This document shows positions 34,901 to 49,700 of a stretch of DNA of 64,000 nucleotides, piece by piece. Source of the stretch: Porites lobata (Eukaryota; Cnidaria; Anthozoa; Scleractinia; Poritidae); NCBI GenBank assembly GCA_942486035.1, contig CALNXK010000102.1, positions 1,783,501 through 1,847,500 on the forward strand. Reading direction: 5' to 3'. The translations under genes and the position numbers were made by a program. The notes beneath the pieces were generated by a model. That model was given only the letters and a program-made list of their open reading frames with translations. It was not told the origin of the DNA and did no database searches. Numbering within the stretch: the stretch's first letter is position 1; each line of letters starts with the position of its first letter.

Positions 34901-37900
34901 CTCTCTGTACATGTACCAAGAGAGAATTATATTCACTGCTTGATTTCCATGATTGAAGTTACCAGCCTAACCAAGAATCTTCTTTCCTACTTATTGTTTG
35001 GTCAGGAATTACCAGAACCATTTCGTACCATGCTGGAGGTCATGGTTCAGTTTATGAAAAATCGAGACGTTCAAAGTGGCTCAACATCTGTTGGAGCAGA
35101 TAAGTCAAGTCAAAAGTCAAAGCAAACAAGGTATTAATAACACTGCTGCAAGAGCTGTTTGTACAACAAATGAATAATTGAAAATGGTTCCTCCCAGATA
35201 AAATTGGTACCACACAAATTCAAAACATTTCAGTACCACTTTTGAGGAGTGAGGGCATGAACAGCCCAGGATGGGGGTACTCCCAATAATGGCGTATACA
35301 GGGAGGCTTCGCCCAAAGGGGTACCTTTTTCAGGCTTCAGGGTTGTATATGAAAGGGCAGGGAATTTACTGGTTGAAGTTAGTATATATATATGTCAAAT
35401 CAGTCTGTAAAAGGACTTAAAAGTCTAACAGATGCATCTTGGGCCTGTTGAAATGACAAGAAAACTTCCTGGTTTAGTGATTTATTCACAAAGACAGTAC
35501 ATTTACAGTACTCAAAAGAAATGCATGCTTTTTGACCTTATCACAATGTAGGTATGTGAAAAAGGTTGGGAAAAGGTACCTTTTCTGACTTGGACCTCAG
35601 GGCAGAACCTCCCTGTACAATGTACATGCACATATCTTCATTGAGTGCCCTCATCCCCCTCCGGGGTATTCAGTCAACTCTTGAATTTTGTCTGTAGAGG
35701 CACTCCTTTCAGTGAGTTCCATGTACATGTACTTCAATGGTATGGGCACCTTTCAATGTAAACTGACATCGATGTATGGACATGTATATAAAGTTAACTC
35801 CTTCCAGTCTTCTCCTCAGTTCTTTTCTAAGAATATTGACGGCCTCTTAGTACTCTATGCTGTTCATCTACACTGTACTGTGGTAACTTCATTTGGTGCA
35901 TTTGACTGTCAGGGAAAGAAAAAAAGAATCCAGTACTAGGACAACTGCACAACCATCAAATAATGATCTCATCGATAACATGGACAAACTGGGTGATAAA
36001 AGCGACAGAAAAGACTATGACGATCTATTTAAACGCCTGGAAAAACCTTCAAGCAAAGTTCACGGCTCTCCAACAGGCATAAAGTTCGCTAATGACTCCA
36101 CCCAGATGCAAGTCAGTACACAGAAAGATGATTTGCATAAAGGAGGAGGTAGAGAGGCAAGTGATATTGGTGGATTACTACAATCAGGGAGCCTGGGGCC
36201 AACTGCGTCATTGTCGGATCAAATGGCATTGAAACAGAAAAGTAAACGGAGACTTAATAGCAGTATTGGTGGACCAGTTATTAGTTCTGGACTTGCTGTT
36301 AAAAGAGACTCAAGAACTCGTCATAGTACTGGGAGGCTTAGTGGCAGTTTAACTGCAAAAAGCATTGGAAGCTTGTTTGGAGATGATGAGGACAGTAAAG
36401 AATTGAGTAGTGTATCCACTCCAGATCATGATCCATTGGTTAACAAAGTAAGGAGTTACTTTGCAGTGTATGTCTGGTGCGGTATATCTACATCATTAGG
36501 GACCGTTCATTTTTTATGAAGTAGGGGGGCTTGGGCTGGTGGGATTTGAGGGTAGACCATGAAAAAAATATGGCTTTAAAGGGGGGTTCAGGAGACAACT
36601 ATTGGGTGTAAAGGGGAGGGGGGGGGTTACCAATAAAATCCTTCAAGTTTTGTGGGGACTATACTTGTAATAATGCAAAGAGCCTACCAGAATGCAAAAA
36701 ACAGCGTTTCTGACGTTCAGAAAGTTTACATTTTGCCGGGGATGCATGCCTCCGGACCCCCTACTTAATTAAGCACCAAAAAGTAATTCTACCCCACCAA
36801 AATAAAAAACTTTTACGTATTAACAAACCAATTTACGTATTAACAAACCAATTAAAAACAACATGGCCGTCCTCACTTGGTATACCATCCAATGTAGTAA
36901 ATATTTTGTACAAAAATAACTACGTGTGCTACTTTTTGAAGCTCCCAAAGTCTCTCTTGCGGTTTTCGTTTTTTAATAAGACTCCTTTGCATCGTCAGCT
37001 TAAGTTATATAGACAATGTCTGTTCTCTACTTATATGGCCATTCAGAAAGTGTACTTGATTTATGTTCTGTCAATTGGTTCATTTTTTCTCCATCCTTTT
37101 TTCTGGCGGCGGGGGGAATGTCATCTCAATTAATCTGGGATACAAGAGGGAACCCCCCCTAAAATAATTTCTAATGAAGAGGGGTGTCATCATATACTAC
37201 AGGAGCTATCCGTTAAATTCACCAACACCCCCCTCCCTTCTCCCGCCCTTATTAGGGCGCTTAAGCAAAGGCGTTTCTAAGCAACACATGGCAGTCGATT
37301 TGCCCAAATTTTCAGGCAAATTAACAAACTAAGCAACATAAATTTTATAGCATCAAGGCATATTAAAAGGGAAAAATGCTCACTTTGGGAAATGGCGTCG
37401 CTCAAGAAGGCCTCTTTTTAAGCTCCCTATTGAATATAATTGTAACACGAGACACCCCTGATTGACCCCCTAAAAAATTTGTACTTGGGAGAATTTGTTT
37501 AAAGATCAAAGCATTTTTCCTTAATTTGGCTGATCATTTCATTGATTCTCATTGCCTTTTCTTATGCTTTTTAATGATATTGTTCGGAAAAATTAGCCTG
37601 CCAGCAAGCTCTCCAAGGTGCTCTGGTGGCGGGGCGAAAGGAGAAAATTGACGTTAGTCATTCTTTCAGATTTAAAGGTTTAAGGAGTGTTGTCCATCTT
37701 TGAACTTTAATTTCTTGACTCTAGTTCCTCAATACTCGCCTGCGTAGTTGAACTGAAGGGACTTTGCACGCACGACCGAGTAATTCCATAGATGTTTCTA
37801 TTTGTTGTTGCCTTGGCTGTATAATGTCGCGATAAGAAAGGGGATGAGTTGCGCTCATATGAGGTGGGCTGACTGGTGCCAATTCACCACCCTGATTCTG

Positions 37901-40720
37901 CCAGTTACGTATAGGCTAGACTTGCCACAAGTCGACCTCACGAGTTTCTAAACGAGCGACGAAGTTGTGAGGGGTCTTGGACGAAGGACTTTTTTGAAAG
38001 TTTACGTATAGGTACCCTGCGAACAGAGGTTTCTGTCTTGCATGGCTTTTAGCGTTTACGAAGTCGCCGGTTCGCGTGGCGTGTCTGTCGTGTGGTTAGT
38101 TTCTTTCCGCCCCGTGAGACGTAAACAAACTAACTACGCGACAGACAAGCCACGCGAACGACTTTGTAAACGCTAAAAGCCATGCATGAGAGAGACCTCT
38201 GTTCTCAGGGTAGCTATAGGTTACCTGGATACTTACTAGAGTATCGAGTTTTTAACCCAAAGGAATGTGCCTAAGACGTTTTTAGTATAATGTCGACCTC
38301 TGGAAATGAGGTCTCCGTCGTTTGAGTCAAGAAATGTCTTACATTTGTACAATAGTGGCCTTATTTTCCCTTTTCGGCAGACTGATGAACTTCACAATAC
38401 GCAGGATGTTCCTGTTGACCGAAAGGGAAGAGAAAAACATAGACCGTGAGTATCACTCTAAAAATTATCGACTCCTTTTTTTTTCTTTTTAATAATTTGG
38501 GAGACAGAAATAATAATTACCTGCATAGAGTATACTTCGCGTTTAACATTATTTGTGCTTAAAACGTTGTGTGCTCAAAAATTATATCAGTAAGGATGAT
38601 GTTGCTGTATACTGTTTATTTCTATTTTTCATTTTTTCAGGGAAGATATTTCAGCTAAACATCATAGAAGAAACACATCTAATGAAATCTCAAGGTAGCT
38701 ATAAGTTAAATGATGTTCTCAGTACTGGCGTTCTAGAATCAGGTCTCCCTCTGTCCCTTCAAGTCATCTAGATTTTCAACTGTTTGTTTTTTTCTGCTTA
38801 GAAACCAGCCTGTCACCAGTACATTGAGGAATCAGAAGGTAATACTATGATTATTTGAACAGTGGATGAACAGTCGAACCTCCACTCGGAGGTTACAGCA
38901 ATTGCACCAAAGTCATTAACCACCTTTTTTTTGTTTACTTAAGGCTAAAAGCAGCGATCTGGTGTTTGAAGATGTTGACGACGACCTAGATCAAGAACTT
39001 GGTCATTTAACCTTAGGTATGGTAGATCTATACAGTCGAACCTCCATGTGCGACCATCTCTCGTAAGCGATCACCTCCCATAAACGACCGCCAATCCAAA
39101 ACAATAAAATTTTCCCAGTGAAAGCCTTACAGCTGGAACCTCTAGTAAACGACCACCTCGGTCCTCCTATAAGCGACCGCGACTACTTTTTGTGCCTGAC
39201 TGTCAATGATTTTGCATTGGTTTTAACCTCTTGTAAGCGACCACAGTTGACACATTCTCTGATCTCTAGGTTCGCTGTGTCCACTATGCTTCTTACAATA
39301 TACAAAGAGCTTTAATGACCACGTGGAACTACAAATGTCGTAATTATCTTCCATAAAGTAGATGTGTCTGGACCTCTTCTCGGAAGAGGTTCCCTGTGGT
39401 TCGATTCTTGTAAACGACCCCCTCCCGTAAGCGACCACTCATTCTTTTCATTTTGGGTGGTCGCTTACGGGAGGTTCGACTGTACGTGTAAATATGATGG
39501 TCTGAAAGCTGTTTAATCCGACTGTAAATCGATTCACCTCAGGGAACCCGCTGGATAAACCTCGATTTGTCCATTGTCAGTGTAAGACCTATTAAGATCA
39601 ATAAAAGGAGGGTTTATTGACTCCAAAATACTCTAGCTCTAGCTACTCTCGTGTGAAGCTGCTGGTAACACCATACAGTCAAATCCCGTTTTACGGACAC
39701 CTTTTTGATTGGGACTTCTTATTATTTCGAATAGTTTTCTTTGTCCCTAGCCTGGGGAAATAGAGCCCTTACATTTTCTCTAACTTCAACCCCCTTTATA
39801 CGGACACCCCGTTAATAAGGACACTTTCTCGGTATCCGTGTTAATTGGGTTTGACTGTACACAGAAACAAATAAATCGTTAAGATCTCCCGCCAGGAAAT
39901 GGATCCGTAAACAAAAACAAACAAACAAACAAATCACTCCGTATGTGGACGTAGCGCTTGCGTTGGGGCGGGGCTTGAACTTGCAAATCCAATTCCAGGG
40001 CTCTAACCAGCCTCTTACCCAGGCCAGTTCGCGCTATCCGAGTTACCAGAGGAGGCTTGGAACTGAGCGCGATAGCGCGAGGCGTCCTCGGCGAATTTTC
40101 CCGACAAGCTTGACAGGTGACGTCACATCCGAAATCCCCGAGGACAACTGAGGACGAGGCTGGGTTCTAACCTCTCTGCCACGGTTCCTCCAAATGTAGG
40201 ACTTACGTCCTTCTGCACTTAGAGTTTGGTTAATTGAAAGCTGCTATAACAAAATATTTTAAGTTTACTCATATTTTAGGTCCAAAGAAAATTACGCAAG
40301 TTGATGTCCAAAACAAACCTATCACTTTGGAAACAGCAATGGTAGGTGCAATCTTATGGTCTTGAAATTTACATGTAACTAGTGAAAACTTCCAGTGACT
40401 CTTTCTGTATGTTATTGTATTCTTTTTCTTCTTGTAATATGTTGAACTTTTCATCACCTATGCGTACTATGCGTAACGTTTTGTCCCTCCTAGATTAGCT
40501 TAATAGCTATTTGCGGGGTATACAACACTGTAAAACTTTATCTTTTGTTGTCGTTTTAACATTGTTGTTGCTGTGCATAAAAAGGCCGTTTCATCCTTTT
40601 TGTAATTACATTTTGAAGTCAATCTTATCAAGACAAGGACTTTGTTATAATGCTTTCCCCTTAGCCTATTACAGTCTACGCCCCCCTAGTCCTTATCGTC
40701 GCAAGCGACTGCTAAAAGAC

Positions 40721-40761
<41 letters not shown>

Positions 40762-43700
40762 TATAATAATAATAATAATGATAATAATAATAATAATAAT
40801 AACAATAATAATAATAATAATATTTATAGAGGAAGCCCAACTCGCCAAGGCGGTTTTCAGTGGGGCCCTCATGCATTAATTTAACTAATTTAATCAATTA
40901 TTACGAAAAAAGTAAAATAAGTTTGCAAGTAAAAAATTTTAAAACATTTAAAATCTTAAAATCGATTATTCAAAAAATATCAAGAACGCCTGATCACGCT
41001 GACACACTTGATTTAGGCAATACCCTGAGTAACTAGTCGCCTATTTACTGATGCATTTGTTGATCACATTAGGGCTTGAAGAATCTTATATTTGGAAATG
41101 CCAAGTCGAGCTTTACACCTGAATGGAGAAATCAAAGCTTTTCATTCTGTGACTTATATGGACTGGAATACGGAATTGTACAACTAAAGGTAAGGTCAAG
41201 TTAATGCGAATATTTCGCTTGAATCTCTAGAAAAAAAGGGAAATTGTTTGAACCATACAACGGTGACCAGTGGTCCAAGCTGCGACCGTTTTGGTTGCCA
41301 TGGTGAGTAAAAAACAAAATTTTGCGATTAAAAGTGCAGCGAAAGTCGCCAATTGGGTACACACCTGTTTTAGGCGGTAATGCGGCCAAGCCGTTGCTTT
41401 TTCAATAAGTAAGTTTTTAGTGAGATAACATTTGCGTGAAATAGTTATCAGTTACGCTCCTGGCGACCATTATATGATTTTAGGTTGCAAAAAGGCAACT
41501 CTGTAGCACTGAAAGTCTTCAGATTTTAAAACAAATGAATAAAATAATTAATTAATTAAAAGGAACCCTAGAGTGATCAGCCTCAAAGTTCTCCTTGTAG
41601 TATCTTTGCTTTATAAAACATAGTGATTAGATTATGATATTAGGGGTTATCGTTGTTGTTGTTGTTGTTTTTCAGGGTGGACCCTGTGGAGTGCTCGCTG
41701 CTGTACAGGCGTTTGTCCTCAAGCATTTGCTGTTTGGCGGAAAGAAAGGGGACTCTAAAAAGTACATTGTGTTTCAGATACAAGAGTATCTGATGTTTAC
41801 TCATTTTTTTCTCTAGGGTATCTTTAAATACCACGAAAATGTCTGTTGGTTTGATGATTTAGTTTAGATTGTAAATAATCATTTTCAGTTGTCGTCCCTT
41901 TTTCTTGCAATATTCTGTACCATTGACGTCATTTCAAATAGACTGAGCGCGGATGCCAATGGCGCCTTTGTATGCTGACGTCCGAGCTTACTGTTCACAT
42001 GTTATAATATATTGTAAGAGGGCACGTCTGTTGTCCTCTCATCCACGACTCTTCATTTATTCATTCGTTTTAACGGATATCGCAAGCGTCTTCCAAAGTT
42101 GGTCAACGCTAGCTGGTTATATTAAGGTGTTTCGATACAGTTTTTCAGAGGCCATACCGATATTTTTCTTATAAGTGGTTTTTTCCTCCTCCAATCGCTA
42201 TAAAATTTTCACCTGTAATTGCCTATGGATTGAAATTTGTGAAAATGTAGTTTTAAGTAAAATCGATATTACAATGACAACAATAAACAAAAAACTTTGA
42301 AATTGGTAAAAGCCGAATTTTGTGTGATGTAGACCAGCTACTGAAAATCCAACACTAGGAACTTAAAGTTTGGTGTCTAGCAAACGATCTCCTTAAGAAG
42401 TAGAAAATTCTGTATGTTTGAATTCGACTAAAACGAAAATATATGTCAACCCTTAAATTTTCAATAGCCGTGATAGATTATTTAATAAAAACCTTATAAA
42501 TGATTCAAATTATTGTTAAGTAGCGTCAGAATGCGCTTAATATAGTATTTTGATGCTAGGAAATCTTGGTGTATTTTTGTTCTTGCGATCTAGAAAACTA
42601 AGACGTTTTCTCACCACCTGTCTAAGTGCAACTTCATTCAAAATTTGGACTTTTCGTGCTTTTTTGTATATCTCTGAAACGACTGGAACGAATTTTTTAA
42701 TAATCTCCTCTCATAATCTTCATAATGTATATAATAATGTGTCAAACTTTCATTAAGATTGATTCACTGCAACACCTTGAAATTTCAAGACAAACCTTTC
42801 CTACGAATCGGTCAAAAATCTGCGTTACAACAGTCACTGTTTTGACGTTATGCTAATTGTTCCAAAGTAATGCGAACTATACATACCTAAATGACCAGTA
42901 CATTTTAGTTTGAATTTATCGCATCTTTTGAATGTAAAACATCGACAATAGTCACACTGAAATATATTAGTCATGGATATATGTATTGTCCGCATTAATT
43001 TACTTCTCACGGAGGTTATTTGCTAAACATCAAACTTTTTTTGCTAGTGTTGAATTTTCACTAGCTGGCCTAGATCGCGCAAAATTAGGCGTTTCTCAAT
43101 TTCAAAGTTTTTTGTTTATTGTTGTCATAGTAATATCGATTTTACTAAAACCCACATTTTGACAAATTTCAATCTATAGTCAACCATTGTTGAAAATTTT
43201 ATAGCGATCAGACAAGGATAAAATCACTTTTAAAGTGATTGAAAAATATCAGTATGGCCTCTGAAAAACTATATCGAAACACCTTAAAGATGAGGGATTT
43301 GAGCCAATCAGAAACGGAGAAATTAAATGGCGATAATAAATTTTTTCCCATTACCCTTGTCATTTCCATTTCTAGTAACAACTTCTGAGAATAACTCAGC
43401 CATGCCCTTCTTTTTCGGCTGCTCCTGTCCGGACGTGGTGATTATGGAAACTAGTTTTTTTTAATCTTTTAATAAATCCTATTTCATGTTCATTTTAGGA
43501 AACTTCAGCCTTCTTCACGAGAAAGAACCAAAGCTCTTACATCAGCTATTAGTGAAATATTATGGAGGGCTGGTGACAGCAGAGGTGCAGTAGTAGCCTT
43601 GTAAGTTGCTCTCGAATTTAGTTTATGCATTATTTAAAAAACGAGCAGGAGTGTTTTACCGAGTTTGAAACACGAGGCGTTGCCGTGAGTGATGTGTCGA

Positions 43701-46700
43701 TATAGAGTGATTGTCATCGGGCACTCCACTCTGCTCAAGGTGGCCTCAGCCGAGTCACATGTCTGGACTGCCAGTGCCGGTAGTCTTCTGGGTCAGCCAT
43801 AATAAGGACTTTAAGATCCAACGACGCGGACGGCAACGCGAAAGTAGAAAAATCAATAGGTTTTATCAGCAGACAACAACTTTGAACAAGTAGACGAAAT
43901 TTTATCTCTTTCTGAACATGGTTATGGTCCCTAGGAATTCAACTGCAGAAGGGTTCGCCTACATTCGACAAAGTAAGAGGGTAATGATTGCGATAAAGAC
44001 TGAAAGAACGCAAATTCACTTTTTAAGCGACGTTCTCGTTGCCGTCGTGTCGTTGGATCTTAAACTCTCTAGTGGTAGCCTGCGTCGCAGACGTAATCTT
44101 ATCGCAGTTAGTAACGTCTGCGAAGCAGCCCAAAGGTTCTTGTTCGACGCCCCAAACGGACTTGATGAATCAGTTATCGGAAGGGCGTTTGGATTTCCCT
44201 TCAACCCGGACCAATCACGGCGCGTACTCAATCCTGGTACACAGGCGGCGCCTTGAAGAACGGTGACGGAAGAACGGAAGAACGGCGACGGCAACGGCAA
44301 CGACAAACACCAAAAGCCGTGCCTTTTGGTACGTTATTTTACCGTTCTCTACGTAAAATTTGTTTTTTGCTGAATGTGGCGAACTATGAAGTGGGTGACC
44401 ACAAGACGTCGATGCGATCAAAGTTGTTTTCGCTGTCGTCGTCGTTGTGATTGCTTAAGCTTCTCGAATCACATCCATTGAGACCATAGCAATAGAAAAC
44501 AAAACCAAAATAAAACATCAAACAAAACAAGTCAATAACAACAATCAAGACATGGCCTTTCGTTTTCCCTTTTATGGTGTTGTTAGTTTTGCTCTTACAA
44601 CTCAAAATTAAGTCAGTCACTTCACATCCTCTGATTCATATCTCTCGCCCCAAGAATAACGTCGCTTGAAACAAAAATCGCGCAACATCTTTGAGGATGG
44701 AGCAATCACCAAATCAAGTAACACAAAATATCGAAAAGACACCTTAACTCGGTAGCTACAATAATTTCGACAACACCCGAAGTTACATCCCATTTAGTTA
44801 ATTCTCACAATTTATTTCAGACCTACTGGTGGTTCTAATGTTTTTGGTGCTGGGCGATACAAACCGGACCAGTTAACAGAAGCGGTAAGTACTGCAATTT
44901 CCCATAAGATCACCCGACGTCTACCCCCTGACAGAACGTTTTAAAACAAGATGGGACATTTCACGCCAAAATGGTTCGATCGTGACATTTTTACGGGAAA
45001 ATAGGGTTGAGAAGTCACTTTCCGTGAAGGGTGACTTCGTAATACATGTTTGGCTTTACCGAAAGAGATCGGTCTCCGCAATAGTGCTCCCATTAGACCT
45101 CTTTAACGAATATTGTTCATGGTGGATGTGAGATTTGCAGGTAGACTGTTGTTACTATAATTGCTGCCATAATGCAATAATGGTATTTTGTTCCTACACA
45201 TTTGCTCGGGGTAGATTTTAGCTGTTCAAACATAAGATGCAGCGTTCGTACGCGTCTTGAAAACCCTTGAAAACCCTTGAATTTCAGGAGTCCGATTTCA
45301 AGGCCTTGAAAGTACTTGAATTTCGTTTTTGGTCCTTGAAAGTCCTCGAGTTTTTATTGAACAAGATCGAAAATGTTCTGCACTATCTGTAAACCCAAAT
45401 TATAAATGTTAACACAAACATTTTTCTTGGTTTTGAGGTAAAATTGTCATTAAAAAAGTCCTTGACATTTCTAGTTAGGGTCGTGGAAAGTCCTTGAAAA
45501 GTCCTTGAATTTTTGGCCTGAAAAAGTGTACGAACCCTGAAGATGGCAAAAGGAAAGAGTGAGGTCTGAATTCAGGTTTGAAAGCTAAGAAAAATAGAAA
45601 ATTCAATTAAATTCTTTTTGTCTCCACACTGATGATTGGGTACTCTAAAATGAATAGAGAAAAGGTTTCTGACAAAATGCTTTATTAAAAAAGAAAAAGA
45701 AATCCAGATAAAATTTTAACCCTGAGTTTGCTCTAATCGGCCTTCGAACACCTGGGCCCTGCAATGAAAGCGATTACCTCTTTGTTATTATTTTTGACAA
45801 GACATGTCCAACTGATGTCCGACCGCAGTTAAGATTTCGCCGAACGTGGGCCAATTTTAGTTGGACTTTGTTCGATGACCAACTATTATTTGCAGCCCTG
45901 CACGATTGATAAAAATGGGCCTTGTTTGTTTTCTTACATCAAGATGAGGATATTTTTCTGTTGTACTCTACTTGCAGTTTTGTAATTCTGAGTTAATCAC
46001 ATCTGCTCACTCACTTTTTTCTGTAAACCGCAGCTTGTGGTATACACCTTCAAGTCTTCTGAAAGTCTTCTTAGTTTTATCTCGCAAAATATATCGCAGG
46101 TACGTAAAATTCTTACTAGGTTGCTCTATCCTTACCTGTTGTGTGTCTGTACAATTAGCAATTATTGAATGAGTCTGGATAAGGTGGCTTTTATTTCTCC
46201 TTTTCACAAGGTACCGTTGCTTACCTTTTAACCATTGTATCTGTTTTATGATGTTTGTTAAAAAGGATTATTTTATTAAGCGTAAATCATTGGTGAAACG
46301 ATTACTGAAGTCGGTTTACTTAACAGCAAAAGTGATACTTGATGTGCCCACCAATGACTTATCGCGATATTTCCAAGTGCTTGACCTTGTCCGATAAATG
46401 CTTATTGCTTGGAAACAAGGGCCGAAAGTTAGCGGTCTGTAATATGCCCCTTCATTCTAAATGGAGCAAATCAGAACCGCCTCAATGAAGAGGAGAAGTC
46501 GTTATGTCACGTTGCCATGGTAGCAAAATGTCTGGATCTGAACAAACCGTAGCCCATGGCACAAAAAAAAAAACGAAAAAGTTAACGTGAATTCCTTTCC
46601 TGTGCATGATTGCACTCAGGAACAAAACAGTATCCCACACTTTTCTTCCATCGTTCGACAGTGCAAATGGCCGTCCTTGTCAAGAAAGATTGTTAAGATC

Positions 46701-49700
46701 CAGATCATGATTTTGCCACCATGGTAACGTGACGTCACACTTCTCCTCTCCCTAGGGGAGTTTGCTTGCTGATTGTGGTTCACTTAAACCAACATTGCCA
46801 CCGTGACGTCATGGAAGGTCCTCATTAGGCTTCTTCAATCCAGTTATTCCGACCGTAATCCTAAACATGCCTTTCAATAGACAGATTTGTTGGACTGAAT
46901 ACAGTTACAGTCAACCGAATGACAAAACGTCGATATCGTAAGTCTAAATGAAAGGTGTTTAGAGCGCGTCTCCAAATTAAGTGATGTATCGTTTTTCAGT
47001 GCAACTGGTTTGCCAAATTTTCGTTGTCCAATTCCCGTCTCACTTTCATAATTTCACCCTGAATCTCCATTTCCTTTCCCTCTAAAATCCCGGATCCCGA
47101 CCGTCAAATAAGCGAAATCTCGGATCCCGAAAAGCCTACTGAGGGCCCATCGCGGGAGGGGGGGACTCCCATATGAAAGGGGCGGAGATGATGGTCGGAA
47201 CTTTTGAATTAAATCCCTAAAGGAGACCAATCTGGGCGTGGCCCAACCTTTTTTGACCCGTAAATAAACTTTGATAACATGAAACGCGTAAATAAAACAA
47301 AAAGAGACCTTTACGGCTAAATATAATGGCGTTTTGCCCAGAATACCGTAAGTGAGACCGAACATTGCACCCCTAAGCGAGACAACGAGCATCCACGCCC
47401 CTTTAGTTCGTCTTCAACGTCTTGCGCTTGCCGGTATAAAATTAACATGGCTTTACTAGAGTTTTTATCACAGGCATATTAACAGCTCATAAGAGCCAAA
47501 CTTAATCCTGAATTATGTACTTTCCGTATAACTGCATTTCATCTAGAAATAAATCCACTTTTTGTCCATTTTCAGTTTGAGTCTGATAGTAGCAGTGGAT
47601 GTATTTTACTGTTGTATTCTGTGATATTGTCCAGGTCAATACGAAAGTAAGTGAAGCTCTAGTAAATGATATTTAACCCTTTAAGCCCTAATACCCACAT
47701 ACAAATTCTTCAAACTAATGCTAGATATTTCCTCAAAGAATTAGTTGAGAGAATGTGATATAAAAAATCAAAGCATTTTCCTTTCAATGATCATTTCTTT
47801 AATTCTCATAACGTTTAGTCTTGATTTTGTATCTATATCGTGAGGAGAAAGTTGATGTTGGTCACTCTTGGAACTGATGGTTAAATGAATAAATAACAAT
47901 GTATGATTTAGATGTAGCGTATCCACATGGTTGTTCTTCGTCTATTACTCCTGATAAGGATTGTCATTTAGTGCCGGGGGGCGGCCATTTCCCCCGGCTG
48001 TTATGAGTATGACCCCTGGCCACTTTCTTAGGACACAAAAGGAAATAGAACCAAAGAACCTCCCAGCTGTTAAATCCCCGCCTTCTAGTAAGTGCATATG
48101 CACGGCACATTGCTTATCTTGTGACTTACGTTGCATCTCATGCTGGCATTTTGAGCTGATCTTTGCGGATCAGGTGTTTTATTCCAGTCTTTGCGGATTC
48201 TGGCTCCCACCCCCTCCCTCCCCTTTTTGGGTTTATACGTTGGTAAGTGTGGGGTCAGGTGAATATTTTCCACTGAATTTCCATCAGTGTGACGGTGCCG
48301 GTTGGCGGCTACATGGAGGGGTGGTTCCCGCTCGCAGGGTTGCCATGGATACTTCCTTGCTATGCCTGAGGCGCTCAGCCTCCCGTCCAACCATTAAGGC
48401 ACCAGTTCCCAAGCTCATCCATTGGCGATGAGTTTAACGGCAAATAGTTGACGAGGGGCAAAGACGTATCAATACCAGTAGAAATCGAGAGTAAGCCTTG
48501 GTGTAATAATTTCGAGAAAAATAATCTGCTAGTATTATATTGCAAAATTAATATACGAGAGCTTCTGGTAAGTTTTATCAAGTATTTAGTGGCCTTAAAC
48601 TTTTCTTGTTGTTGTTGTTGTTTAAGAGTGATATCTGATATGGATGAACCTCAAGGCAGGCTGATGGGTGCTCACGGCTACTGCACGCAGGTTAGATTTT
48701 CAATGCAGTACATGTAAACTTCAATCTTTTTCGTTTACGGGTATGGATCAATCTGACGACGACGACGAGGATGATGATGATGATGATGATGATTCCCCCC
48801 ACTTTAATCTTAAATGGAATGAATAGTCTTTGTAGGTTATGCCTTGGCGCGCCCATTTATTTTAATAGAATGTGTAATATTATTTTTTTTGTATGCCTGC
48901 TAACACCCATCCTCGGAGACCCAGGGGCAGTCAGTCGGATCGGGAGAAAGGCGGGACGAAAGTTTTCGAGTAAGTGCAAAAGAGCCCCTGGGTACCGACT
49001 TTCACCGAACTATTTCCAAAAATTCAAGCGGATGCCGGCTCCTGATTGGGCACAAAAAATGCTTTGTATTTTTTGGCCCAATAGGCGAACAGTTTCTCCT
49101 GAGTTCTTTTCGTGAGTTGGTACACGACGGCTATTGTCTCGATCACGGCTTGTCTGGTTCATGCACCAAAGAAATGCACGCGGTCAGGAAACTTTCAGTT
49201 TGACATATTAAAATCCCCATCTGATTTCAAAATACTGTCTGCCCGAGAGCTAAAGACGCTTTTCCAAAAATACAAGCTTGAGCTTACAACAGGTATTCAC
49301 GCTTGAATTGGTCACGTCTTGTGTAAATATTAGGGAGTTTTCAAAAGATACCACGACGGCTCACAGCCACGAAAACGTCGCATGGAAAAGTGAATTCACA
49401 TTTTTTTCAGTCTCTATCGTGATTATTCCAACTCGCTTACTTTGTCAAATGCAAGCGAACTCTTCTGGAGCTGAATTTCTAACAACCATATCCACGTTCA
49501 TGAGGAGAATGAATTTTGTCATTGCTTGTTTACGTCCTTCACAAAACATGAAATTAGGCATTTTCACGGGTAGTCGTGCAGTTGACGGCAAAGAAATGTG
49601 CAAAAAAGCGTGATGCACGTGCAAAGTTTTTGTTTTGCCTTGTGAAGCTATTGCTTATTTGACTTTCTCGTCGGCGCCGCGTCTTAAACTTCCTATTATT

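Noticed and set aside
40511..40897. Frames with runs of Asn, Ile or Tyr
   Set aside because: Produced by the (AAT)n microsatellite inside a MINDY4 intron.
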